Positions 16,337 through 25,488 of a DNA stretch of 64,000 nt are shown piece after piece; the stretch's first letter is position 1, and the number at the start of each line of letters is the position of its first letter. The DNA is taken from contig JBBPII010000003.1 of assembly GCA_038040385.1 (NCBI GenBank), forward strand, positions 344,219 through 408,218, given 5' to 3'. Under the pieces are notes generated by a model that ran no database searches, had not been told where the DNA came from, and saw nothing but the letters and a program-made list of their open reading frames with translations. A program made the translations under genes and the position numbers. The stretch is from Gilichinskyi gelida (GTDB taxonomy: Bacteria; Acidobacteriota; Thermoanaerobaculia; Gp7-AA8).

Positions 16337-18808
16337 TTATCGAACCTCGGGCCGCTCGCGGTCGGTCTTCTTCTGCTGACCCTTGTGCTCCGCGCGGTAC
16401 TCGGCCTCGTCGTACTTCCGATCGTTCGCCCGCGCCATGTAGAGAGGGATGAGCGACTCTTTCCAGACGTCTTCCACCCGCTCGGCGAACACGAAGTTCA
16501 GTCCCTTCTTCACTTCCTCCGGCACTTCGGTCAGATCCTTCCGATTGCCTTCCGGCAGGAGCACGGTCTTGATGTTCGCCCGCTGGGCGGCCATCACCTT
16601 CTCCTTGACGCCGCCGACGGAGAGGACCTTGCCGCGCAGGGTGATCTCGCCGGTCATGGCCACGTCGTGCCGCACCGGCCGCTCCCCCATCACCGAGGCG
16701 ATGCAGGTGGCAATGGCCACGCCGGCGGAGGGACCGTCCTTCGGGATAGCGCCGGCCGGAAAGTGTATGTGGATGTCGCTCTCGATGAAGACCTTGTCTT
16801 CGATCTCCAGGTCGGAGGCCTTGGAGCGGACGTACGAATACGCGGCGGTGACCGACTCGCGCATCACGTCGCCGAGCTGCCCGGTGACCGTGGTGCGGCC
16901 GCTGCCGGCCATGCGGGTGGCCTCGATGAACATGATCTCGCCGCCGTACTGCGTCCACGCCAGGCCGGTGGTCACGCCGATTTCCGGGTGGCGCTCGGCG
17001 AACTCGTGCTCGTAGGCCGGGAGGCCGAGGTACGCTTCGAGGTCCTTGGCGTCGACGGCGTACCGCTCCTCGCCGTCCCCCCCCGCCACCTTCCGCGCCA
17101 CCTTGCGCATGACGGTTGCCAGCTTCCTCTCGAGATTGCGCACCCCCGACTCCGCGGTGTAGTCGCGGATCGTCGACAGCAGCGCATCCGCGGTGAACGC
17201 GATCTGGTTCGGATCGAGGCCGTGGTTCTCCATCAGCTCGGGGATCAGATGCTTGGTGGCGATGGCCAGCTTCTCGTTCTCCGTGTAGCCGGAGAGGCGG
17301 ATGACCTCCATCCGGTCGCGCAGGGGGCTGGGGATGGTGTCGAGCATGTTCGCCGTGGCGATGAAGAGAGTGTGTGAGAGGTCGTACGGGATCTCGATGT
17401 AGCGGTCGACGAAGGCGTGGTTCTGTTTCGGGTCGAGCACCTCGAGCAGCGCCGACGACGGATCGCCGCGGAAGTCTTTCCCGATCTTGTCGATCTCGTC
17501 GATCATGATCAGCGGGTTGTTCACGCCGACCTGCACGTAGCTCTGGATCAGCTTGCCGGGCATCGCGCCGATGTAGGTCTTGCGATGCCCGCGGATCTCA
17601 GATTCGTCGGTGACGCCGCCGACCGCCATGCGCACGAATTTGCGGCCGAGCGCGTCGGCGATCGCCGCTCCAAGCGACGTCTTGCCGACGCCCGGCGGCC
17701 CGACGAAGCAGAGGATCGGCCCCTTCAGGTGGCCTTTCAGCTTCAACACGGCGAGGAACTCGAGCACGCGCTCCTTGACCTTCTCCAGGCCGTGATGCCG
17801 CTGATCGAGGATCTCTTCGGCTTTCTGCAGATCGAGTTGGTCCTCGGTCTTCTCCGTCCAGGGGATCTGGAAAATCGTGTCGAGATGGCCTTTGATGACG
17901 GAGTAGTCGGACGACGACGGCGAGAGTTGCGAGAGGCGGTTCACCTCGCGGCGGAGGGTCTGTTTGTGCTCGTCGGCGATGGGGAGGGCCTCGACGCGGT
18001 CGCGATAGGTGTCGGCCTCGCGGTCGGCGGCGTTCGAGTCGCCCAGCTCGTCCTGGATGACCCGCAATTGCTCGCGCAGATAGTTCTCCCGCTCGCGGCG
18101 GTCGATCGACGACTGGATCTGCTTCTGCAGCTCTTTATCGAAGGTGGCCTTGCCGAGATCGCGCTGGATCCAGTCCACGAGCATTTCCAGGCGCTCAAGG
18201 GGATGCACGGTCTCCAGCAGGAGTTGCTTCTCCTCCAGCGGGAAGTTGACGAACGACGAGAGCAGATCGGCGAACGTGTCCGGCCCCTCGGCCATGTTCA
18301 TCCGCAGGATGTTCAGCAGCTCGTTGGAGTACTTCGAATCGCTCTCCACCAGTTTCTCGAAGAGCGACATGGCCTTGTTCATCAGGTTCTCGACCTTGAC
18401 GGTCTTGGGGATCGGTTTCGGCGCAATCTCCCGGAGCTGGCCGATGAAGTACGGATCGTTCTGGAGCATCTGCACCAGCTCCACGCGCTGCCGCCCCTGC
18501 AGGAAGATCTGGTAGCGGTCCGCCGACAGCGGCAGCCGCTGCACGATCTGCGCGAGGACACCGATCTGCGACAAGTCCTCGGGGCGGGGATTCTCCTTGT
18601 CGCCGCTCTTCTGGCAGAAGGCGGCGATGAGATTCTGATCATCGGGGATGCTCTTCAGGAGGCGGACGTTGCGGTCGATGCCCACCTGCAGGGAGAGGAC
18701 GCCGCCCGGGAAAAGCACCGACGAAACGAGCGGAATGATGGGGAGCTTGCTCGGGACTTCGTCCTCAATCCACTCCGACGCCGGCTTCGGATTCTTCGAT
18801 TGAGCCAT
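16337..18808 (-). CDS. lon: ATP-dependent protease Lon
   Basis: 823 residues, typical for bacterial Lon (LonA). Domains: N-terminal substrate-binding LON domain, AAA+ module with Walker A GPPGVGKTS and Walker B LIMIDEIDK, and C-terminal Ser-Lys protease with catalytic Ser in DGPSAGVAIA and catalytic Lys in VGGVKEKVMAA. It degrades misfolded and regulatory proteins. First gene of the minus-strand run that continues with PASTA, rpe and bamD; the divergent gap to the PHP gene is only 47 bases and must hold both promoters. Confidence 0.97.
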   Translation of the reverse strand: MAQSKNPKPASEWIEDEVPSKLPIIPLVSSVLFPGGVLSLQVGIDRNVRLLKSIPDDQNLIAAFCQKSGDKENPRPEDLSQIGVLAQIVQRLPLSADRYQIFLQGRQRVELVQMLQNDPYFIGQLREIAPKPIPKTVKVENLMNKAMSLFEKLVESDSKYSNELLNILRMNMAEGPDTFADLLSSFVNFPLEEKQLLLETVHPLERLEMLVDWIQRDLGKATFDKELQKQIQSSIDRRERENYLREQLRVIQDELGDSNAADREADTYRDRVEALPIADEHKQTLRREVNRLSQLSPSSSDYSVIKGHLDTIFQIPWTEKTEDQLDLQKAEEILDQRHHGLEKVKERVLEFLAVLKLKGHLKGPILCFVGPPGVGKTSLGAAIADALGRKFVRMAVGGVTDESEIRGHRKTYIGAMPGKLIQSYVQVGVNNPLIMIDEIDKIGKDFRGDPSSALLEVLDPKQNHAFVDRYIEIPYDLSHTLFIATANMLDTIPSPLRDRMEVIRLSGYTENEKLAIATKHLIPELMENHGLDPNQIAFTADALLSTIRDYTAESGVRNLERKLATVMRKVARKVAGGDGEERYAVDAKDLEAYLGLPAYEHEFAERHPEIGVTTGLAWTQYGGEIMFIEATRMAGSGRTTVTGQLGDVMRESVTAAYSYVRSKASDLEIEDKVFIESDIHIHFPAGAIPKDGPSAGVAIATCIASVMGERPVRHDVAMTGEITLRGKVLSVGGVKEKVMAAQRANIKTVLLPEGNRKDLTEVPEEVKKGLNFVFAERVEDVWKESLIPLYMARANDRKYDEAEYRAEHKGQQKKTDRERPEVR

Positions 18809-18855
18809 CAGTTCCCTTCCCTACGGGCACGCGAATTGTAGAAAATGCACTCAGG

Positions 18856-19854
18856 TTGAACAATCATCGGGGCGTGGAGTCCACGAATGTTCTGTCAGAT
18901 CCGAATTTAAAGCGAGCGGATCTGCACTGTCACACCCGCTTTTCGATCTTCAAATACTTCCGGCGAGCCAACACTCGCGACTGCTACAACGCGCCGGAGG
19001 ACGTGTATCGAATCGCCAAGGAACGCGGGATGTCGTACGTGACGTTCACCGACCACGATTCGATCGACGGCGCGCTCTACCTGCTGAACAAGCACCCCGA
19101 TCTGACCGATTTCTTCGTCGGTGAAGAGGTGGAAACGTATTTCCCCGAGACCGGTCAGCGCATTCACGTTGGCGTCTGGGGCCTCGACGAAGCGCAGCAT
19201 CGCGAGATCCAGAAGCTGCGCCGCAACATCCGCGAACTGGTCCCCTACCTCAAGTCGCAGCGGATGATCTTCGGCGTCAACCATCTCTTCCAGAACTACC
19301 GGATGAAGAACGTGGCCGGCCGCTACGTCTCCGAGCTCATCGAGATGTTCGACATCTACGAAGTGCTCAACGGGGCGATGGCGTCGTTCCACAACAAGAT
19401 GGTCCACCAGCTCGTCACCCACATCCAGGGCCACGGCCGCCACGTGTCGATGATCGGAGGCTCCGACGCCCACACGCTCAAGCACGTGGCGAAGGTGCAC
19501 ACCGTGTCGAAGGGCGAGACCACGGCCGAGTTTCTGGAGAACATCCGCGGCGGCGAGTGCTTCGCCTGGGGGGCGGAGATGCGCTTCCGGGAGCTGGTCG
19601 CCGACATCTACCTGCTCACCCTCGCCTACCAGGGCGACGCGCGTTCCGACTTCTTGTCGACCGAATACAGCGCGATGGACAAGACCATCCAGCTCGCCGG
19701 CCGCCTGGCCTCGATCCCCGCCGCGATCGCCGGCCTCCCCGCGGCCATCACGTCGCTCAACTATCTGAAGCAGATCATCGTGACGAAGGGTTTCTCGATG
19801 CGGTTCGAGAAGCTGGTGAAGGAGATCCGGCCGGGCCTGACGGGGGAGCGGTAG
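18856..19854 (+). CDS. PHP-domain metal-dependent phosphoesterase
   Basis: Up to 332 residues. PHP metal-ligand motifs: DLHCHTRFS, FTDHDSIDGAL, a Glu in FFVGEEVE, GVNHLFQN and GGSDAHT. It belongs to the TrpH/PolIII-C-like hydrolases (phosphatase or nuclease); substrate unknown. The C-terminal third (from ~235) contains a hydrophobic Ala/Ile-rich stretch. The start is uncertain: TTG at 18856 or GTG at 18874, neither with a convincing ribosome binding site. The TAG stop is the first bases of a palindromic repeat. Confidence 0.85.
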   Translation: MNNHRGVESTNVLSDPNLKRADLHCHTRFSIFKYFRRANTRDCYNAPEDVYRIAKERGMSYVTFTDHDSIDGALYLLNKHPDLTDFFVGEEVETYFPETGQRIHVGVWGLDEAQHREIQKLRRNIRELVPYLKSQRMIFGVNHLFQNYRMKNVAGRYVSELIEMFDIYEVLNGAMASFHNKMVHQLVTHIQGHGRHVSMIGGSDAHTLKHVAKVHTVSKGETTAEFLENIRGGECFAWGAEMRFRELVADIYLLTLAYQGDARSDFLSTEYSAMDKTIQLAGRLASIPAAIAGLPAAITSLNYLKQIIVTKGFSMRFEKLVKEIRPGLTGER

Positions 19855-19916
19855 GGGCGCGCAGCAGCGCGCCCGCGACTCCGCGGGTGCCGGGCGCGCT
19901 GCCGCGCGCCCCTACT
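19851..19916. repeat. Palindromic repeat, family F copy 1
   Basis: Ends GTAGGGGCGCGC and GCGCGCCCCTAC are perfectly inverted, inner arms gcagcgcgcccg and cgggcgcgctgc. One end gives the TAG of the PHP gene; the other abuts the TAG of the convergent outer-membrane gene. A second copy starts at 63949. Confidence 0.85.
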
Positions 19917-21714
19917 AGAAATTCAGCGCCAGGCCGCCGATGTACTTCCGCGTCACCCCATCCGGCTCGAGGGTGTCGAGCAGGATCGGCGAGTTCGCGG
20001 CGCGCGCCACTTCGACTCCCATCAGCACCTTGAAATCGAGCAGCAGGTGGAGCGACTGCGCCACCCGAACGTCGACGCGCTCGGTGCGGAAGTCGTCGCC
20101 GGGCGCGCCCGCCGGCTGCGGCTGGTGGATCTGGCGGTAGGAAACGGCGAGCGTGGTGCGGGTCGGGAAGTACGTCGACTCGACGTCGCCGGTCAGGTAG
20201 ACCTTCTCGCGATTCGGCGCCGTGGCGATGCGCGGCGTGGCGACGCCGGCGGTCGAGGAGACGTCGAGCAGGACGCGCTTGCCGAGCTCTTTGCGGTACG
20301 CAAGACGTACGTCGCGCCGGACGTCGCCGGTCTCGATGTACAGGCCGTCCCAGAAATGCTCGAAGCCGTCGTTGAAGACCACGCGCATCGGCGCGTCGGC
20401 GGCGCTGACGCTGCCGATCGCGGAGAAGCGGTCGCTCGAATCGGTACCGGAGACGATGCCGAACGAGTAGGCGTAGCGCGGCAGCAGGTGCGAGTCGTCG
20501 GACCACACCACCACGCTCGGGAGGACGTTGGGGCGCTCCTGGTCGTAGACCTTGTACAACCCGTTGACCACGAACGCCGTGTTCTCGCCGAGCTTGAGCT
20601 CCACGCCGGTGCGGGGCGCCCACTCGGTGCCGTACATGCCGAGGCGGCTGGACATCCCGTAGTTCACGGTGAACGCCGGGACGAATTCGAACGTCGCGTT
20701 TGCGGTCAAATCGGCGGTGCGGAAGGTGGTGTTGCCGGAGTTGCGAAGGCTCTCCTGGGTCACGCGCAGCGCGACGCCGAGGCCGCTGCGGCGAGTCTGC
20801 ATCACCGTGGTGTTGCCGGCGATCTCGAAGAGGTCGGAGCCCGGCGTGGCTGCGAAGAGGTTCTGCTGTCCGAGGTAGCGGACCTGGACGCGTGTGTCGT
20901 CGTGCTCCCACTCGAAGTTGTGCGATCGGATGTCGGCCTGCTGCTGGTCGGCGGGAAGATCGCCCGGGCTGTAGCGCCACCACGACTTCGTGGATGCCAG
21001 GCGATACGAGTCGGTCGGCGACGAGCGCAGCTCCATCTGCATGGCGCTCGACTGCGCGACGGCAGTGCCGAAGTTGCGGTTGTCGGTGGGATCTTCGACG
21101 CGGTGCAGGTTGCCGTGGAAGCCGATCTGCCAGTTGTCGCTGATCCGACTCTGCACGCCGAGCGCGGTCTGCGCGAAGGCGGGGGCGGAGGTCTGCGCGG
21201 CGACGCCGGTCATCGACATCATCTCGCCGCGGAAACGCGGGACCTCGTATGAGGCCAGCGCGGAGGCGACGGCAGTGGGCGGCGTCATCGCCGTGTCGAT
21301 CTGGCGGAGGATGTCGGGAGGCACCGAGCCGCGGATCTCCCACATCTCCTGGCTGACGTTGCGCTTGGTCGCCCCTTCCGCCTCCAGGCGAAGTTTGATG
21401 CGATGCTCGCTCTTGGTGGGAACCAGCATCGCCATCGCCGGCGCGAAGCCGTATTTCACAGCGATGATCTTGTAGATCCCGGCCGGGAGGGTCGGAAGGT
21501 TGAACGTTCCGTCCGTCGAAGTGAATGTCTGGCTGGCCTCGAGGTTCGTGAGATTGAGAGCGATGACCAGCGCGTTGCCGACCGGGCGCGCCGCGTTGGT
21601 CACGCTGCCGAGGACCTGGACGGCGGTGGGCAGCGGGAGCGGCGTTTCAGAAAATGCGGGGAGCGCAAGAGCGACGATCGCGGTCGCGAAGACTGTCGCA
21701 CGAGCTCGGCGCAT
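19915..21714 (-). CDS. Outer-membrane beta-barrel protein with N-terminal regulatory-like domain
   Basis: 599 residues. Start ATG at 21714 follows AGGAGGG at good spacing (a TTG codon directly before it is the alternative). Signal peptide (FATAIVALALPAFS) is followed by a carboxypeptidase-regulatory-like beta sandwich (~34-115, VLGSVTNAARPVGNALVIALN...FNLPTLPAGIYKI) and a long region of alternating beta strands ending in LALNF, typical of barrel proteins. It lacks a recognisable TonB plug. It may be a porin-like or adhesin-type protein of this lineage; function unknown. Confidence 0.75.
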   Translation of the reverse strand: MRRARATVFATAIVALALPAFSETPLPLPTAVQVLGSVTNAARPVGNALVIALNLTNLEASQTFTSTDGTFNLPTLPAGIYKIIAVKYGFAPAMAMLVPTKSEHRIKLRLEAEGATKRNVSQEMWEIRGSVPPDILRQIDTAMTPPTAVASALASYEVPRFRGEMMSMTGVAAQTSAPAFAQTALGVQSRISDNWQIGFHGNLHRVEDPTDNRNFGTAVAQSSAMQMELRSSPTDSYRLASTKSWWRYSPGDLPADQQQADIRSHNFEWEHDDTRVQVRYLGQQNLFAATPGSDLFEIAGNTTVMQTRRSGLGVALRVTQESLRNSGNTTFRTADLTANATFEFVPAFTVNYGMSSRLGMYGTEWAPRTGVELKLGENTAFVVNGLYKVYDQERPNVLPSVVVWSDDSHLLPRYAYSFGIVSGTDSSDRFSAIGSVSAADAPMRVVFNDGFEHFWDGLYIETGDVRRDVRLAYRKELGKRVLLDVSSTAGVATPRIATAPNREKVYLTGDVESTYFPTRTTLAVSYRQIHQPQPAGAPGDDFRTERVDVRVAQSLHLLLDFKVLMGVEVARAANSPILLDTLEPDGVTRKYIGGLALNF

Positions 21715-21819
21715 CAATACCCTCCTGTCGCTCCGGCGAGTCTAAGGAGAGCGTCGCCGGGAGTCAAACGAACAAAAGGTGACGGATGGGGGGCGAGATT
21801 CCCCTTTTTCGGCTGCGGA

Positions 21820-22221
21820 TCAGCTCGGTCGGTTCGATCCTTCCAGCCGTTCGATGCGGGATTCCAAGCCGGACACGGTCCCTTCGAGCGACCGGAGACG
21901 GCGATCCAGATCGGAGTAGGAGAACTTGATCATCGCCTGCGTCTCTGCGAAGCCGTGTTGCATTTCGTCTCGATCCGCCTTCAGTGCCAGCTTGGCCTTG
22001 ACGTCAGCTACAGACTCGCCCAGAAACTGGATTTTGCCTTCCAGACGTTCCGCGACGACGTCGATGTGGCGGCGCGTTTCGTCAATCTTCCCTTCGAGAC
22101 GGTCGCCGACCGCGTCGATCTTCTTGTCAAGAGTGTCGAACTTCTTGTCGAGAGTCTCGAACTGCTTCCGCGTCTCCCCCGCGGAGCTCTCGATCAGCCG
22201 TTTCAGGTCCTCTTCAGCCAC
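21820..22221 (-). CDS. Coiled-coil protein, 133 aa
   Basis: A highly charged, almost wholly helical protein with heptad-like repeats (TLDKKFDTLDKKIDAVGDRL, DRLEGKIDETRRHIDVV, ERLEGKIQFLG, LEGTVSGLESRIERLEG). No signal or membrane segment. It begins 19 bases after pyk on the same strand. Such short tropomyosin-like coils are frequent and often uncharacterised; no function can be given. Confidence 0.7.
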   Translation of the reverse strand: MAEEDLKRLIESSAGETRKQFETLDKKFDTLDKKIDAVGDRLEGKIDETRRHIDVVAERLEGKIQFLGESVADVKAKLALKADRDEMQHGFAETQAMIKFSYSDLDRRLRSLEGTVSGLESRIERLEGSNRPS

Positions 22222-22240
22222 GCCGAAATCTTACCTCGGA

Positions 22241-23671
22241 TCAGACCCGCACCCGGTGCACTCTTAGCAGGTTGGTCTTCGCCCTCTGGTAGATCGGCGA
22301 CCCCATCAGAATCACCAGTCGGTCGCCGGGGACGACGATGTCCCGGCTCAGCAGGTAGTCGTCGACGCGCTCCACGATCTGCTCGTGGTACTCCCCCACG
22401 TCCTTCAGTACGAACGGCTGCACGCCCCACAGCATGTTCATGCGGCGGGCGACCCAGCTCGAGGGCGTGAGGGCGATGACCGGCTGCTTGGGGCGGAACT
22501 TCGACATCAGCCGCGCCGTGAAGCCGGTCTGGGTGAAGACCACGATGAACTTCGCGTCGAGCTGCTCGGCGGCGTAGTTGGCCGCGCCGGCCAGCGCGTC
22601 GGTGAACTCGTCGGTCTCCGAGGCGACTTTGAAGTGCTGGCGCGGGACGACCACCTGCAGTTGGCGGTTGTTCTCCGCGGCCATGATGATCCGCGCCATC
22701 ATCTGCACCGCCTCGACCGGGTATTTCCCCGACGCCGTCTCCGCCGACAGCATCACGGCGTCCGATCCGTCGAAGATCGCGTTCGCCACGTCCGAGGCCT
22801 CGGCGCGCGTGGGACGGGAGTTGGTGGTCATCGACTCCAGCATCTGCGTCGCGGTGATGGCGAAGCGCCCCGACTGGCTGGCCTTCGACAGGATCTTCTT
22901 CTGCACGATCGGCACGACCTCGGGCGGCAGCTCGACGCCCAGGTCGCCGCGGGCGACCATCACGCCGTCGCTGACGTCGAGGATCTCGTCGAGGTTGTCG
23001 ATGGCCTGGGCCTTCTCCAGCTTGGCCACGATGTTGATCTCGTCGCCCTTCAGCTCGTGCAGCAGCGCGCGGAGCTCGACGATGTCCGAGCGCCGCCGGA
23101 TGAATGACGCCGCGAGATAGTCGAGCTGCTGCTCGACGGCGAAGCGGACGTCCTCGCGATCCTTCTCCGTCACCGCGGGGATGGTCAGCTCGGTGTCGGG
23201 GAAGTTCATCCCCTTCTTCGACGAGATCGGTCCGCCGTGGATGACCCGTGTGACGACCTTCTTCTCGTCGACCGCGGTGACGACCAGCTCCACCAGACCG
23301 TCGTTGATCAGGATCCGCTGCCCGATCTGCACCTCGCTCGGCAGCGGCGTGAACGGCGTGGAGACGATCGAGGCATTTCCGATCTGCGGCTCGGTGGTGA
23401 TGGTGAACGTCTGGCCGGTCTGCAATTGGATGATGCCGTCGACCTCCCCGATGCGCAGCTTCGGGCCCTGGATGTCCCCCATGATCGGGATGTACTTGCC
23501 GATGTCGGTGGCGATGTGGCGGATGACGTCGATGATGCGGCGCCGCTCATCGGGCGCGCCGTGCGAGAAGTTGAGGCGGAAGACATCGACGCCGCAGGTG
23601 AGGAGGCGGTGGATGGTGTCTTCGCTGCTGCAGGAAGGACCTAGCGTCGCGATGATTTTGGTTCGGCGCAC
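22241..23671 (-). CDS. pyk: Pyruvate kinase
   Basis: 476 residues from GTG at 23671 (VRRTKIIATLGPSC), five bases after the aroF stop. Pyruvate-kinase signatures: RLNFSHG, GDIQGPKLRIG, the active-site INIVAKLEKAQA, MVARGDLGVELP and ITATQMLESM; C-terminal allosteric domain from about 345. It converts PEP and ADP to pyruvate and ATP. The open frame continues upstream to 24772 across aroF in another frame, which is a shadow. Pairing with aroF puts two PEP-consuming enzymes in one operon. Confidence 0.95.
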   Translation of the reverse strand: MRRTKIIATLGPSCSSEDTIHRLLTCGVDVFRLNFSHGAPDERRRIIDVIRHIATDIGKYIPIMGDIQGPKLRIGEVDGIIQLQTGQTFTITTEPQIGNASIVSTPFTPLPSEVQIGQRILINDGLVELVVTAVDEKKVVTRVIHGGPISSKKGMNFPDTELTIPAVTEKDREDVRFAVEQQLDYLAASFIRRRSDIVELRALLHELKGDEINIVAKLEKAQAIDNLDEILDVSDGVMVARGDLGVELPPEVVPIVQKKILSKASQSGRFAITATQMLESMTTNSRPTRAEASDVANAIFDGSDAVMLSAETASGKYPVEAVQMMARIIMAAENNRQLQVVVPRQHFKVASETDEFTDALAGAANYAAEQLDAKFIVVFTQTGFTARLMSKFRPKQPVIALTPSSWVARRMNMLWGVQPFVLKDVGEYHEQIVERVDDYLLSRDIVVPGDRLVILMGSPIYQRAKTNLLRVHRVRV

Positions 23672-23676
23672 AATTG

Positions 23677-24711
23677 CTACGACGCCGCCAGCGCCGGCTG
23701 CAACGACCGTCCCACCACCGCGGCGATGGCATCCACCTCGCGCACCAGCTTGGCGAACGCCTCCGGCAGGATCGACTGCGGGCCGTCCGACAGCGCTTCC
23801 TCCGGCTTGTGGTGGACTTCGACCAGGACGCCGTCGGCGCCGACGGCGATGGCCGCCCGGGAAAGCGGCAGGACCTTGTTGCGCTTGCCAGTGCCGTGGC
23901 TGGGGTCGACCAGGATCGGGAGGTGGCTGATGCGCTTGACGGCCGGCACCACGGAGAGGTCGAGCGTGTTGCGGGTGTGGTCGGCGAAGGTCCGCACGCC
24001 GCGCTCGCAGAGGATCACGTTGTAGTTCCCCTCCGACATGATGTACTCCGCGGAGAGGAGCAGTTCCTCGAGCGTCGCCGACATGCCGCGCTTGAGTAGC
24101 ACCGGGATGCGCGCGCGCCCCGCCGCCTTGAGCAGCGAGAAGTTCTGCATGTTGCGCGCGCCGATCTGGATGCAGTCGGCGTACTTTTCCACCAGCGTCA
24201 GCGACTCCTGATCGACGGCCTCGGTGACGATCGGCAGGTCGAACTCGTCGCGCACGCGGGCCAGGATCTCCAGCCCCGCTTCGCCGAGGCCCTGGAAGGA
24301 GTAGGGCGAGGTGCGCGGCTTGTAGGCGCCGCCGCGGAAGAGCTGCCCGCCGGCGCTCTTGATCCGCTCGCCGATGGTGCGCGCCTGATCGAGCGATTCG
24401 ACGGCGCACGGTCCGCCGACCACGATGATTCCGTTGCCGCCGACGTCCACCCCGCCGACCCTGATCACGCTGTCGTCGGGCTTCGCTTCCCTGCTGACCA
24501 GCTTGTAGGCGTGCGAGACGCGAATGACTTCCTTGACTCCGCTGAAGGTCTCGAGAATCTCGGGATCGGCCGCGCCCTGGGTGCCGGTGATACCGATTGC
24601 GGTGCGGTTCGCGCCGGGAATGGGATGGGCCTTGAGCCCCATTTTCTCGACGTGCCGGACGATCGCTTCGATTTGTTCGGGCCGGGCGCCGGCTTCCATT
24701 ACGACGAGCAT
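23677..24711 (-). CDS. aroF: 3-deoxy-7-phosphoheptulonate (DAHP) synthase
   Basis: 344 residues. An N-terminal ferredoxin-like regulatory domain (residues ~1-70, MLVVMEAGARPEQIEAIVRHV) precedes a KDO8P/DAHP-synthase TIM barrel with GGPCAVES (metal-ligand Cys), FRGGAYKPRTSPYSFQG, IQIGARNMQN, LLKRGM and VDPSHGTGKR. This is the type I-beta DAHP synthase, condensing PEP and erythrose 4-phosphate in the shikimate pathway; the N-terminal domain usually gives feedback inhibition by aromatic amino acids. The ATG is 26 bases from the divergent gene at 24738. Confidence 0.95.
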   Translation of the reverse strand: MLVVMEAGARPEQIEAIVRHVEKMGLKAHPIPGANRTAIGITGTQGAADPEILETFSGVKEVIRVSHAYKLVSREAKPDDSVIRVGGVDVGGNGIIVVGGPCAVESLDQARTIGERIKSAGGQLFRGGAYKPRTSPYSFQGLGEAGLEILARVRDEFDLPIVTEAVDQESLTLVEKYADCIQIGARNMQNFSLLKAAGRARIPVLLKRGMSATLEELLLSAEYIMSEGNYNVILCERGVRTFADHTRNTLDLSVVPAVKRISHLPILVDPSHGTGKRNKVLPLSRAAIAVGADGVLVEVHHKPEEALSDGPQSILPEAFAKLVREVDAIAAVVGRSLQPALAAS

Positions 24712-24721
24712 GGCCGGCCAG

Positions 24722-24727
24722 TATAAT
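24722..24727 (+). promoter_or_regulatory. Candidate -10 box (TATAAT) for the gene at 24738
   Basis: A consensus TATAAT, rare in this GC-rich sequence, lies 10 bases before the ATG. A weak -35 (TTACGA) sits 17 bases upstream. The resulting leader would be very short. It lies in the divergent gap with aroF. Confidence 0.4.
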
Positions 24728-24737
24728 TGAGGGCTCC

Positions 24738-25466
24738 ATGAAGAAAATCCTGATGCTCTGCGCGGTTCTCACCTTCGTTTCGTCACAACTCTTCGCGTAC
24801 TGGGTGGTCTTGAAGGACGGCTCGCGCTACGAGACGATCGGGAAGCCGACCATCTCCGGCAACAAGGCCACGTTCACGCTGAAGAACGGGCAGACCGTTC
24901 AGGTGACCGCGGACGCCATCGACAATGCGAAGTCCGAAGAGGCCACGCGCTTCGGCGGCGGTACGGTCATCGCCACGGAGCAGCGCCCAACGCCGGCGGC
25001 CAAGGCGCCCTCCTCGCTCGGCTCGCAGATCCGTCTCCGCCGCCAGCAGCAGGCGGCAGCGGCAGCGAACGCCGGCGCGCCGCCGGTCGTTGCGCCTCCA
25101 CCCACCGCCGCGGCGCTCCTCGGCAGCGACGTCCTCGACAAGTTCGAGCGGGCGTACGAAAACGTCGGGATCTTCGAGCACAAGATGACCGCCACCGCCG
25201 GTCGCGGCCTCCGCGCCGACCTGACCACCGACAGCGAGGACAAAGTCTTCAACGCCATCTCCGCCACGGCGTTTCTCATCGTGCACAACGCCGGGTTGAG
25301 CGGCGTGACCATCGACGACGTCGACATGTTCATGAAGATGACCAACGGGGGGACGGCGGGACGCTTCCACATGACGCGCGCCGACGCCAATGCGCTCTAC
25401 GTCGGCGGCACGTCGCCGGACCGCAACCGGCTGCAGGAGTACTTCATCAGGAAGGTGCTGTTTTAG
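24738..25466 (+). CDS. Secreted protein of unknown function, 242 aa
   Basis: Signal peptide (MKKILMLCAVLTFVSSQLFA). Residues 20-70 form a beta module (WVVLKDGSRYETIG...ATFTLKNGQTVQVTADAID) like that of the protein at 10568. A Pro/Ala/Gln-rich linker (QAAAAANAGAPPVVAPPPTA) leads to a helical C-terminal domain (~130-242). The paired modules suggest a lineage-specific family of exported proteins. Function unknown. The TAG stop is supplied by the repeat at 25464. Confidence 0.7.
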   Translation: MKKILMLCAVLTFVSSQLFAYWVVLKDGSRYETIGKPTISGNKATFTLKNGQTVQVTADAIDNAKSEEATRFGGGTVIATEQRPTPAAKAPSSLGSQIRLRRQQQAAAAANAGAPPVVAPPPTAAALLGSDVLDKFERAYENVGIFEHKMTATAGRGLRADLTTDSEDKVFNAISATAFLIVHNAGLSGVTIDDVDMFMKMTNGGTAGRFHMTRADANALYVGGTSPDRNRLQEYFIRKVLF

Positions 25467-25486
25467 ACGGGCTGAAGCCCGTCCTA
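25464..25486. repeat. Palindromic repeat, family G copy 2
   Basis: TAGACGGGCTGAAGCCCGTCCTA. Its left end forms the stop codon of the gene at 24738; the convergent gene ends three bases beyond its right end. Confidence 0.8.
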
Positions 25487-25488
25487 CA

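Noticed and set aside
21825..21850. GGTTCGATCC stretch resembling a tRNA T-arm
   Set aside because: No cloverleaf can be built around it; it lies in the 3' end of the coiled-coil gene.
23672..24772. Apparent upstream extension of pyruvate kinase into an 843-residue protein
   Set aside because: The extension reads aroF in the wrong frame. aroF itself has full DAHP-synthase motifs, and pyk has a GTG start five bases after it.
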